This document shows positions 1-11,304 of a DNA stretch of 64,000 bases, piece by piece. Below the pieces are notes generated by a model, which did not search any database, had not been told where the DNA came from, and worked only from the letters and a program-made list of their open reading frames with translations. Origin of the DNA: Dicaeum eximium (taxonomy: Eukaryota; Chordata; Aves; Passeriformes; Dicaeidae); NCBI GenBank assembly GCA_013396995.1, contig VWZP01007456.1, positions 872,431 through 936,430 on the forward strand. Direction: 5' to 3'. Within the stretch, counting starts at the first letter, position 1, and each line of letters begins with the position of its first letter. The translations under genes were made by a program, and so were the position numbers.

Positions 1-199
1 GTGATAAGATTATTTGAGCTGAAAGAATTATAAAAACTTATGTGGGTTAATGTTCATTGAATGCAGATCCAGCCTGCAAAAAATTTCTTACAATGCCAGG
101 GCTTTTCCAAACAGATGTTTTATTTTAGTTTTACAAAACCAAGCTGTTTAATCTTGTGACACAATCTACAGTTCAGACATAAAAGGATTTGGCATGGAT

Positions 200-250
200 A
201 CGTATATATACATATATGTGTGTGTTTGTATGTGTATATATATATATATG
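200..250. repeat. AT/GT microsatellite
   Basis: The stretch alternates TA, TG and TA dinucleotides: a TATATACATATATG segment, then a GT-rich segment, then an uninterrupted run of TA repeats. It is a simple sequence repeat and probably polymorphic in length. Confidence 0.8.
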
Positions 251-2049
251 AGTAGACCTTAAGATACACCTTAAGTATTTTAACATTAATATTCACATGC
301 AGCAGAGAAGTAGTAACAGAATACAGTGTAGTTTGTATGATAAACTGGACTCCATTCTACCTAGCGTTTCTTCAGCTGCACCGATTTATTAAGTGTCCTT
401 CACCAGCAATAAGTACTTCTTTACAAACAGCTTATAAAATTTCTCTTGTTAACAGATCTAAGTGTTAAATGCCACCATATCTCTGAGGTGCCACTCCCTG
501 TATCATTATAATAAAATATTTTTTTGCCTGTGAATGTTTTGAACTGTCTTTGCTGTGTCCAAGTGTCTAAGACTGTTTAGACAGGTAATGGTTCTTTCAA
601 CTTCACAGCAAGTGACTGCACTATTAAATAAAGCTCCTCTGTTAAGCAAGAGGTCAGGTTTGACCACAGGTCCCTTGGTGTTACCATCACAGAGAGAAAA
701 AGGAGCCTGAGTACCTACAACATAAATTCAAGGTATGAAAAGAGAGGAGGTACAGAAGCAAAGGACTCCACTCTGAAAGTCCATGTTGCACTGCTGCAAT
801 ACAGGCAAATTCTCTTGACACTTAGACTATGAAAATGTGCCCGTTCCCACTCTCATTCTCACCTTCTTGGAGGCAAGATGCAAAGCCTCCAAAACATTAA
901 AAACCCGGACTTTGAAAATGAGCACTTAAAGCCACTTCAGACCCAAAACAGATCTGAGCCAGCATCAAGGAGGCATAAAAGTGGGTCAAAGAAACCCATT
1001 TGTTCACTTAACATAAAGGATTACAATGTTGGCATTGTTTTCTAAAACTAACATTCACATAGAGAAATTTTCATTCCACGTGACAAATTTTAAATGCAGC
1101 CCATCACAATTCATGCTCAAGCCTGGACTGTTGCCACTTTTTCTGCTACAGAAGTAATGCTTTTAATTTTCATATACACAGACAAGCACCAATACAGCAA
1201 CAGAGAAAGCTGAGGACTGAGCCTCCTTTCTGTTGCAAACAAACACACCAAGAATATTTCTTTGCTATTCTACCATATTAGACATGACCAAAAATTTATA
1301 CAAAAGTTCCCTCAGGGAACGTCTCCTCCTTTCCTTTTTGTGGGAATGAATCTCCTTCTCTGCTTGCAAATTATTTTAGAAGCATTTAATTTGTGGATAT
1401 TTAAATTTTTCATGACTACACCTTTCAAAGTGAGATTCTGATAAGTTTTGCAAGAAATAAGTATGCCTATGAGATTTATGATTAAGGCAAGGCCCACAGA
1501 AATTAAATGAGATAACCAGCATAATGCTAGTTCATGGCTGAGCTAGTACTGGAACTTGAGAGTCCTGCTTCTGAGTTCTCTGATGTTAAGTTGCGTGGAT
1601 TTGAAAAGATAGACATCTTGGACTCCCAGAGGAAAGTGCTCCAGACGAAATCAATCACTGTCAGAAGTGGGTGAGATTCCACTGAAGTCATGCCAAGGGT
1701 GAGTTGAGCAATTCGTCTTCAAAGAAGTTCATTGCATCTTATCTCCAGGAAGATATTAATGATATTAATGGCACATTTATGCAATGTAAGTTTCAACATG
1801 AATATTATTAAGAGATTTCTTCTGGTTGTTTGCACTTGCTTTCAGACTGAACTATAAAGGGTTTGTCACTAGCCCTACAACCTACCCCACTTCTGTTGAA
1901 ATCAGAGGTGAAACTCCCACTGACTACAGTAGAAAACTTCTGAACTGTATAAACTTGGACAAAACCTGAAACAGCTTGGTACTTGGTGATAGAGTTTTGC
2001 TGGGAAATTGAAAAAATAACAAGTAAAAGGATAAATATTGTCATCATCA

Positions 2050-2106
2050 AAGAATCATGGAATCACAGAATGGGTAAGGCTGGAAGGGAGCACAGTGGGT
2101 CATCAA
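2050..2106 (-). mobile_element. CR1 LINE 3' end fragment, reverse orientation
   Basis: The + strand reads AGAATCATGGAATCACAGAA followed by a TGGAAGGGA block. This is the reverse complement of the usual CR1 3' end (a CCTTCCA block followed by ATTCTRTG repeats). Homology further right is not clear by eye, so the limit is conservative. Confidence 0.6.
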
Positions 2107-2950
2107 TGTTGGCAAAATGTAGGCTAATTGCCATCCTTTATTTAAGGACTGCCATGCATCTCTTTGTTCCCAGGACACATTCCCATCCTTATCACACAAG
2201 GAACCATTCCCAGTACTTATATCTAGGGCGTTTTGCCAGTGGATAAGGAATGCACAGCTCTTCAGAGCAAGCTTCTATACTGTTAACATGCCCAAACCCA
2301 AGCATAAGCACATCAAATAAGGCTTGGGATCTTCATAGATAGCTACAGAATCATGTCAGACAGTAACAAAATGAGTAACAACAGTTTGGTAATGGCCGAC
2401 CATGAAAGAAAGCATGTAAGCAATCAAATTCACTTCTTTTGAGTTCTCGGTTTTCCAATCTTGATGTTCAAGTGAGAGAGAGCCTGAGAGTAGTGGAGCA
2501 CATTGAGAGGGCCCTTCACATCCAACCATCTGTACTCCTCTTGCCCTCCTCCCATATTCCTTGGAGGTGTTAGCCCACAGGAACATGGACCCTGTGGCAT
2601 TGCCAGAAACCAGTAGCCATGTTACTGTCTATATTCATAATATACAATTATAAAAATAGGCTGTAGCTAGAGAAAGACGTTTTACATTTTTTAAGTGAAA
2701 TATCAGCTTGTGTCTCTCTGTGCCCCCTATGGAAAAATGAAAATCCACAAGACATGTATGGATATGAACTTCACCCTTTCCTCTTCCTTCCAAACAGTTC
2801 CATTCATCACAGGCAGCTTGCTCCCATTTCACACATGACAATGCTCAGAAGAAAATTCTACTCCCAGGATGTGCCTCAATGCAGACTCGTCAACCAGCTG
2901 CTCCTTTGACCACGTCAGCTTCCTCCAGATCTGGGAGAGACTAAAGTGAA

Positions 2951-2971
2951 AGCAGCAGCAGCAGCAGCAGC
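2951..2971. repeat. AGC trinucleotide repeat, 7 units
   Basis: Seven perfect AGC (CAG) units sit in non-coding DNA. The run is short and not in any recognised exon. Confidence 0.9.
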
Positions 2972-3697
2972 TGTCTGCCCCTTGATTCACAATGGAGGCA
3001 ACCTCTGTAAAAGTCTTCTTTAAAAATATCTCAGAGAGTCTACCACACTTGCATGATGAGCAGAGAACTCTGTGTAGACACCTTCATGTCAGACAATTAC
3101 TGCCAAATGTACTTTTTTTCCTGTAATGTGATGGGAAACAGTTTCAGTAATTAAAGAGCAGGCTGAAGGGGATATTTTTAGTAACTTGATAGCTTTACAA
3201 TCACTGAATTATCTGCCAGGAGTAAGTTGCACACACGTGTGGTTACAATTGGAGTAGCTGCGATTATTCCAATGGGAAAAACGGTTCCACAGGTCACTTG
3301 CACATGTGGTGTTTATTTGTGCACTTGTGTGTGACAAAGAAACAGCAGTGCAAGGGTCAGCACACCTTGGCTACCTACTCCATGGTCCAGATCTTTGCTC
3401 TCTGTTTCCCTCCTGGAGCATCCCACACGCACAGCCCCATACCACACGGGGCAATACAGGTGTGAGTATGTCCCTTTTGCCAGGTGTGTTTTAGAACTCT
3501 CCACAGGTCTGTGATCTCTGCTGGTGCAAGGCCAGGAAGGAATGCAAAGGGAAGGGGCTGAAAGGAGGGCTGGGAAAGGGGTGCTGGAGCTCCCAGGACC
3601 ACAAACAGTGGATGGGATAGAGATAAAGGGCTTCTGTTCTGCTGTTATTCCTTCCATTGTGGGAAGAAAAAGCCAGGAGAGGAGTGAGGAGGTATGA

Positions 3698-4241
3698 CCG
3701 GGGCAGTGATTGTCCCCCTGCGCTCAACACCGGGGAGGCCACACCTCAAGTCCTGTGTCTGGTTCCAGACCCTTCAATACAAGAAAGACGTGGAGGTGCT
3801 GGGGCACGTCCAGAGAAGATGGTGAAGGGTCTGGAGAGCAAGTCCCACAAGAAGCAGCCGAGAGAGCTGGAGTTCTTGAGCCAGGAGAAGACAAGGCTCA
3901 GGGAAGACCACATCTCTCTCTACAGTTATCTGAAAGGAGGATGTAGCCAGGTGGGGATCAGCCTCTTCTCCCAGGCAACCAGTGACAGGATGAGAGGACA
4001 TACACAGCCTCATCCTGCACCAGGGAAGCGCCAGGTCAGACACCAGGAAGACCTTCCTCATGGAGAAGGTTGTTAAGCATTGGAATGGGGCTGGCGGAGT
4101 CATCGTCCCCAGAAGTATTCAAGGAACAACTGGACATGGCATTTGGTGCCATGGTCTAATTGACAAGGTAGTGATGGGTCAAAAGTTGGACTCGATGATC
4201 TCAGAGGTCTTCTCCAACCTAACTGATTCTGTGATTCTGTG
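3698..4241 (+). mobile_element. CR1 LINE 3' fragment, 5'-truncated
   Basis: This is a diverged remnant of the 3' part of a CR1 retrotransposon, read left to right. Recognisable blocks in order are a GGCAGTGATTGTCCCCCTG-like segment, a GAGGCCACACCTCAAGTCCTG-like segment, GGAAGACCTTCC, a GACTCGATGATCTCAGAGGTC-like block, CTTCTCCAACCTAA, and the terminal ATTCTGTG repeats that define the CR1 3' end. The reading frames are broken, so it is a dead 5'-truncated copy. Confidence 0.93.
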
Positions 4242-4779
4242 AGCCTCTGGACACAGAGACCATGCAACTGCTTGGCACTGTTGCCTGTGAGAAGCAAAGA
4301 CACAAAAGGGGACAGAGCAGCCCTCTGCTACTCTGAGCAGTTACTTGTTTGCTATTTTCTAGACCCTAAATAGTGTCAGCCACAGAAAACACAGACCTGT
4401 CTTACAAAATTCTGGCTGTTATATTCCTACTTCTAGTACCAAGCACAGACACAGGAAAGGAGAGGAAAGAAATCAGCCAGAATTCATCTGCTTGGTGCCT
4501 TTCCTTTCCTTCTCCTCTTCTCTTTTTATTACCTAAAACTGTAATTTAGCCACTGCTCTGAGAAACTTGGAGCTTCTCTCCAAGAAGGTGCTAGTAACAT
4601 TTTCTTAGCAGATAAAGAGTTTCTCTACAGAACATGGCAGCTTTTAGGTAACCTATAGAACACCTTACAGCTGCAGACAGAATTGTCTGGGAAGGCTGAA
4701 GTTTAATTCAGGCAGTCAGCAAGCTGGCTGGCTGCACATGGACTTGAAGCACATATGCATGGATAATGCACTATCCAGA

Positions 4780-4885
4780 TGTTTCAAATACTTTATGCAT
4801 ATAGAAAATAGACATATTTTATGCATATATACATACTGTATATGTGCATACATCACCCATTCAAATATATGTATATAACACACAT
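4780..4885. repeat. AT-rich low-complexity stretch
   Basis: The motifs TATGCATATA and ATATACATACTGTATATG recur over about 100 bases, giving several short inverted repeats. No gene is associated with it. Confidence 0.6.
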
Positions 4886-4969
4886 TTTACATTGGTAAAT
4901 AGATGGAAATGATGGAAGGAATTCAAATCTTACTGCAGTTGATTGGGAATACCCTGAGACAATGTATAT

Positions 4970-5142
4970 ACAGGCTGCTCTGTATAAGTTATGGAGTCTC
5001 CCACCTTGGAGATATTCAAAAGCCATCTGGACATGGTCTTGGGCAAGTGGCTCTGGGTGTCCCTGCTTGAGCAGAGAAGCTGGACCAAATGAACAGTAGA
5101 GGTCCTTTAGAACCTCAACCATTCTGTGCTTTCTTATTGAAG
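4970..5142 (+). mobile_element. CR1 LINE 3' fragment
   Basis: The order ATGGAGTCTCCCACCTTGGAG, ATATTCAAAAGCCATCTGGACA, a CTGCTTGAGCAGAG block and AGAGGTCCTTTAGAACCTCAACCATTCTGTG matches the last ~170 bases of CR1. It is diverged and non-coding. Confidence 0.85.
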
Positions 5143-8100
5143 GCCATATTAATGTCATGCTATCTGTGTGTGAGCTCTCACCCGAAGTTACAGTTCTTAC
5201 TGAACAAACATTCCTTTTAGTTCATGATGTTATTCACAGATTAGTTACATTTCCCCACTGTTAGGGAAACTGAGGCTCTGAGAAACCAAGTGGCTTGCAC
5301 TGGCTTTGCAGATCAAACCAGAGCAGAGGCTTGCCCCAGTTCCACATCAGCTGCCAAAACTAGAAATCATAACTCTCCAAGACTTCTTGTTGCTTACTTC
5401 TTTTCCTCCTCCTTACTTGCAAACTACTTGGGAAAACAAATGCTTCTACATTTCTTTGGAGTCAATTGTGCCCTTGGTGACCATGCTGACACCTTCGGTA
5501 TGTCATTGCTGAAAGTGTTGGTTAGCCCACTTTGGGAAGCAGCTTTGATAAAAAGCACTTGTGCTTGAACACATGAGTGGTTTTGAGAGCTTGAGTCTAA
5601 AATTCAGTGAATGCTTTGAACAAAAGTCAGCTTTGAACAAAGAAAAATTGCCTGCAGCATGGGTACGTTTGAGATACCTGCAGAACACCAGGACTGTCAG
5701 ACCTGCGATGCAAGATCAAGATTGAAAGTGGCTGCTGTAACATCACACTGAGAAATAACCAACCTCAGCATAAGAATGAGACTGGATACAAGTCGACCAA
5801 AGGGCTGCTACAAAAACCCAGGGGCACTGTAAAATTGGATCATACTCTCCATTTCTTTTTGGCCATTTGTGTATCTAAGGCACATTCAAGAGACCCATCA
5901 CCAAATACAAACACTGAACAAAACCATTAAAGAAAATTTCCCACCTGCTCCCTCAAGGCAACACTCAAGTTCTACCCAGTCCAGCTGGCCACTTGGCTCA
6001 GATGTGGTCAGAAAGGCAGGAGGGCTTCCTCCTCCCCTCCATTTTTAACAGGGCTGCCTGGAACAGGTTCATTTTCCTACTCTTTGTCCATCCCCTGCTG
6101 CAAAAGTTTGCCAAGTGAAATGAAGACCACGGGCAGTGCTCTGTAAGGGATGAAAACCCCATTTCCCAAAGGATGTTATTAACCTGGAGAAGCATTGGCC
6201 CCAAAAGGGCTACAAGAAGAATAAAAACTAAGAAAGTAGCTCCCAGGTGCATTAGCTGCTACTTGAGACTTTTAACACAAGCTTGTCGGATCACATTGCT
6301 ACATTTTTCAGTTTGGAAATGAAATCTGCTTCTCTAGATAGTTTATACATAATTGCCAAGACTTCCATTTTCTCTAAGAAATTAATCAAAATCAAAGTTC
6401 AATTTCAGTCCCACAAAATATAAGCAGTAATGAACTACATTCTACATGCATTTGAATTTTTCCAGAAGTTTTCCTCTGTCTTCAGCAATCAAAATCATTA
6501 TTTCTCTGACCCGTTGCATGGCTCTTCAGAGCAAGAAGATACAAGAAGGGCATTTTTTGTCCAGATTGCAACAGATTTTCAATCTGCTGGTTTAGTTGTT
6601 TGAGGTGGTTTTCTTTTTCTTAAGTCACAATATCACCAGGCCACTGTGCAAACAACAGGAGGGTTAAACAACATTTATGAAGACATTTTACCACACCCTT
6701 TTCATGGTATTTAAGTGCCATGAATGGATGGCAGTGCTGCAGAGGGTTAGATGGCTGTCTGTATGCTGGGTGAAGAAATAACTTTGGCCCCTGTTTGCTG
6801 TGCTTCCAGATGAATGTCACCAACATACGAGCCCTGGCTGTTCCAGCTGCTGTTTCCAACAGCCTCACCCAAGGTCTGATCCATCCCTCACTCTGGTCAA
6901 TGGCCAGACCCCAGCCAAGCTCACTGGGAGCTGGACCTGGCCCTCAAGCTCTGCTTGCAGCAACAGCATCATGAAATTAATGGTTGTAGTAAAGTAATTC
7001 TACACAGAGAAGTTCCTCTTTACCTCTGAATAGTCAAATCAAAATCACATTTTAAATGCCAGAAGTGAGTGGAGAAACAAAAACAGTGAGCTTATTTTAT
7101 AAAAAGCCATTGGCTATGTTTGAGCTGTTTACATCCTTCTTTGATTTTTTTTGTCTGGGATGGCCCAAGCTCTGCAGGGTCTACTCTTACATCATTTTAT
7201 ACCTTTATTGCCACCTACTTCTTAAACCATTCTAGAAAACTACTACTACATTTTTGTGAAACCATCAGGTCTATTCTAGCAGATGGGCTCTGTGTTTTTA
7301 TGTGCATGCACATCTCTTTCTGTATCTGAAAAAAAAGAGAGTGAGAAAAGAGCCTATCAACAGTGGCCACAATAACTTCATTTTACTATGCTTGGTCTAT
7401 ACTTTCTATGCTTGTTTCCAGGTAACAGGACTTTAACATGTGCATTGTGCCTTAGATGACTAAAATAAATTCATTTCCAAAACACACTTATCAGACTAGT
7501 TATCTACTTAAACAACAAAGAGCAATGAAGGATAGACCTCCAGCCTTAGTTTCCAGGACAGCCTTACTACGGGTACATGTTTGACAAAACTAAACCCAGA
7601 TTCAGCATCCCTTAAAACAACCATGAAATTCCACTGTCTTCCATAGCTGCACTGAAGATCAAATCCCTGGTAGGGGAAGGTCAATTAGTCTGCACAATTT
7701 GGGAGCCAAACATTTAGGAAATATTGCCAGAGGTTCTTTAAATTACTCTTTTAACAAAGAATAAGAAAAAAATCATCAGTTTAAACACCTTATTCTAAAT
7801 ATTTAAAACCAACAGAGGAAGTAATGGTTAAACCCCATTTCTGCTATATCCCTATATCCATAATATAAATTATGGCATTTCCACTTCAGATTGAAAGAAG
7901 AAACAAACCAATTACCATTTCTTTTACATCGTTAAACAGATTAACTGCTTCCTCAAGCAGATGAATCCAAAATAAGAAGCCACATAGTGAATATTTCTCT
8001 ATATCAAACAGGCTCCTGGCCATTCTTGTGGCTTCTAACTCAAGCTGGATGTGTGAAAAAACTTCTCTCTGCTTATTTCTATTAATTTGCCGTGGGCAAT

Positions 8101-10654
8101 TCACAGAAATCTGACAGACACTTGATTCTTTGCGAATTAGTCACTCCTTTTCAATAAACCTTTATATCCATTCTTTTTAAAAACATAATATAGCAATAAG
8201 TAAATCTTAGCTGTGCTGCCCCATCCTATTCTTCTCCACAGCAGAAAGTGTCCCACACACTCGCTGCCTCCATTCTTTCCCATCCTCTCCCTCTTTTCAG
8301 TATCTTTCACCACCAGATTGGCATTGGCAGCCAGCCAACCCGTCGGCACTTTACCTAGACAAGTGCTATGCTGATATGCCCAGATCTTTGAAGTGTCACA
8401 CAACAAGTCCAACAAGTTAGTTTTCCTCCTATTTTAATACTTTTTGCAGAGGGCCTCAGTCACAAAGTACATTTCCCATCAGGTTTGGGGTTTGGCCTTT
8501 TTGTTTCAAAACAGCTCCTTTCTGTGCAAACTTCACTGATTACTTCCTTTTTGAAATGCTTTGACCTCTAAGGTATTTTCGAGAATATGCATGAGAGATG
8601 CCTTTGTGAATGATATTACATTATACCTAAATTAGGTATACACCCCAGGAACTCCAGTTCAGAAAGTCATGGTTGGATTGGTTAATGCCATTTTTAATGA
8701 GTACTGACGTGACATGCTGCCTAGATCAAAGTGCTGAGAGCTGGTATTTGTTCTTGCTTCCCATTACAGCACTTTTTGAAGAGGGACACGGCAATGAAAC
8801 AAGTAGGACTGGGTATATTTAAAGAACAATAACGTGCATCAGGCTGATAAAACACATAGCCTTAAACTGACAAAAAAATTAGGGGGAAAAAAGACAAGAA
8901 AAAGAAAGTATAGTTTGTGCTCTTTTTTGCAAGTTCTTCCATATCTGAACCCACTGGGTATTGATTTCATTTTATTTCATCACCACATCTGAAGCTACAT
9001 TGATAGTAAATCACAAGCAGAGTCTAATTTACAAAGTTGTCCAGTGGAGCAGTGAAGGCATTGCCCTTTCCTCTTATGAAAAGCTGTTTATGATGCTGCC
9101 ATGGGGGGCTGTCACTTCCCAGATGAGAAATCATGACCTTCTGGGATAACTGCCTTTTGTTAAGAAATAATTTTTTGCAGGCAATTCTCAGCCTCATCTT
9201 TTTGCCAATTACTATGTTGCTCGATCTGGGGATGGTAAAACAGATTGTGTCTATAAGAAGCCTCTCCTCTTGGATGTTGCTGCTTTTATGCAATTAGATT
9301 CAAAACTCCTAACCCTTCATTACTGCTCACAGTGACACTGGCCTGCCTTTTATATTCAGGTAAATAGCAGAAGTTACATTAGGAGACTTCCTACATTCCA
9401 TATTACCCACATGTGTGCCAAACACATGAGACTCTTCAGGTTGGTTTCTTCCACCAGGCAGGACCCCTTAGTAATAACCTGGTCAACCAACAACGGGGCA
9501 ATCCATTTTCCCACACACATCACCTTTCCCTTCTCCTTCTAACATTCATTTGCACACCCAGTGTTATGTTACTGATAACCCCGACAAGGACTTCCCTTAG
9601 GGGAGGCAACCAGCAGATGCAGATCTGAAGTACATCACAGGTCCTCAAGATTCAGAAATGCAGATGTTTGTACTGTATTTTGAGTGGATATTGTTGTACT
9701 CCTTGCTCACTGTATCTGACTCACTTACTGAACCTGCAGATAAAGAAAAATTACTTGGGTGTCTCTGCTATTGTAGGATTGTTACAAGTGGCAAAATCAG
9801 AATTTTGACCTGGATACACAGCACTTTTTCCCAATGCACTGTGTCTATAGCATGAATCACCTCCCTCCACACTCTTGCCTGACAAACACCTCTGTCGCAA
9901 CTACAGGAGAGGACGATGAGCAACCAGTGTGGGGTAAAGGCATTTTTACAGCCTTACCCAGGCTGATCACGATTACTTGATCATGTTCATAGACACCTGT
10001 TTCTTGGAGGATGTTGCTTTTCTCTGTGCATGTCCATCCAGGTCACTGAGAGGATATCTGATGACTACAGGCTTGTACAGACCGCCACCAAGTGCTCTGG
10101 AAACCATCCTTTCCGGCTGGAAAGACATTTGTGCAGAGGCACAAGCAACCCTGGGAATCCAAGGCACCAGAGCACTGACTGACTCACCACTTACTTGCTT
10201 CTGTCTCAGTTTCCTCCCTATATAAGTGAGGGAGATTAAGTTTATTCCTCCCTCTCAAGGGACCTGGAAGGAATCAGCATCGTTTGTATTTATTTTTAAG
10301 CATGCAGCATGTAAACACTTTAGCTCAGTTGAGCTGTTCAAAACATAGTTATGTTGATTTTCTCAACATTTCCTCCAATTTGTTACACATTCTTTGCCAT
10401 GAGGCCCTACAGCTGAGCCCACAAAACCAAACACAATCTGGAAAATATGTCCCCTTATCCAGAGGACATCACAAATGAAAAGTCCCACGATTAAACTCAG
10501 GCACGAGTCACTCACAGGTACATTAAGTCCATGCGTGTTAGCATGAGCAGGGCCTAAGACTAGAGAAAAAAGCAAAACTAATCAACAACAGACATGAGGG
10601 AATGCATTCAGGCGAGCGCAGCACCGAAGGCATCCTTGACACCCATTTTTAGTT

Positions 10655-10661
10655 TATAAAA
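10655..10661 (+). promoter_or_regulatory. Possible TATA box (TATAAAA) upstream of APCDD1
   Basis: A perfect TATAAAA lies about 590 bases before the APCDD1 start codon, just left of the CpG island. If used, transcription would start near 10685-10690 and give a 5' UTR of roughly 550 bases. TATAAAA also occurs by chance in AT-rich DNA, and CpG-island promoters commonly lack a TATA box, so this is only a candidate. Confidence 0.25.
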
Positions 10662-11133
10662 TGCCGGGTTTACACGGAAACCACACAAGGGTTTCTTTTC
10701 GAAGAGAAGGCGCACACCAACTTTCTTTCTCTTCAGCTTACGATCGCGACGACAAAGCCCCGCTTCGCACCCCCAGGGAAGAGAGATCCCGGCCCCAGGA
10801 GCCGCAGCCCGGCCGGCACCTCCCTGCCCGCAGCCGCGGGAGGACGGAGCGGCCGCGCGTTCTCTCCCACGCGATCTCCAGCCCTCCACGGGCACATCCC
10901 GGCCGCCGCCCGACGGCAAAGCCCCGAGATGCCCGGTGCGCACACGGCGCGGGGTCCGCTCCGTCCCGCTCCGCCCCCGCGGACCCGCCCGGCAGTTCCC
11001 GAGCGCTCCTTCCCCCGCCGTGCGAGCGCTGTCCGGCGCTGCCGCCAGCCCAGCGCCGGGGCCGCCCCCTCCCCGCCCCGGGAGGAGTCACCACCTCCCG
11101 ACCACTCCTCCTCCTCCTGCTGGAAGGGGAAAT

Positions 11134-11304
11134 ATGAAGCGGAGCTGTCGCCGCGCTGCGCGGAGAGGAGCGGGGACGCGGCGGCGGCGGCATCCTCGGG
11201 CACCGAGCGGCGGCGGCCGAGCCGGAGCGCNGAGCCGAGGAGATGCCCGCTCCGTACGGCAGCCTCGTGCGGTACCTGTTCCCGGCCCTGCTGCTGCACG
11301 GTGA
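11134..11304 (+). other. Upstream ORF overlapping the APCDD1 start codon
   Basis: An ATG at 11134, with A at -3, opens a frame shifted by one base from APCDD1 and runs past the APCDD1 ATG at 11243. On the unspliced strand it stops at 11302-11304 (TGA). In the spliced mRNA it skips that stop, continues into exon 2 and ends at TGA 20810-20812, giving 109 codons plus the stop. The N at 11231 falls in a CNG codon and cannot create a stop. It matters only if transcription starts upstream of 11134. The protein would be arginine-rich and has no recognised domain. Confidence 0.4.
11243..11300 (+). CDS. APCDD1: APCDD1 coding exon 1 (signal peptide)
   Basis: This 58-nt segment encodes the first 19 residues and one base of codon 20, ending at donor G|GTGAGT. 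It starts MPAPYGSLVRYLFPALLLH, a typical signal peptide with an arginine before a hydrophobic core. The ATG at 11243 was chosen because the downstream residues match APCDD1 and the total length then equals the family length. Its context (G at -3, C at +4) is moderate. Confidence 0.95.

Larger units (their letters stand above)
1..10650. other. Upstream intergenic DNA without a recognised gene
   Basis: About 10.6 kb of AT-rich DNA lies before the APCDD1 promoter. The open frames here are short, lack recognisable domains and are not flanked by convincing splice sites. I see three CR1-derived pieces (2050-2106, 3698-4241, 4970-5142), an AT/GT microsatellite near 200-250, a CAG/AGC run at 2951-2971 and an AT-rich palindromic stretch near 4790-4880. 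The rest looks like ordinary unique avian intergenic sequence, which may contain enhancers that cannot be recognised by eye. Confidence 0.7.

Noticed and set aside
3657..4103. Open frames of 109-139 codons on both strands
   Set aside because: They fall inside a diverged CR1 fragment and do not match an intact reverse transcriptase.
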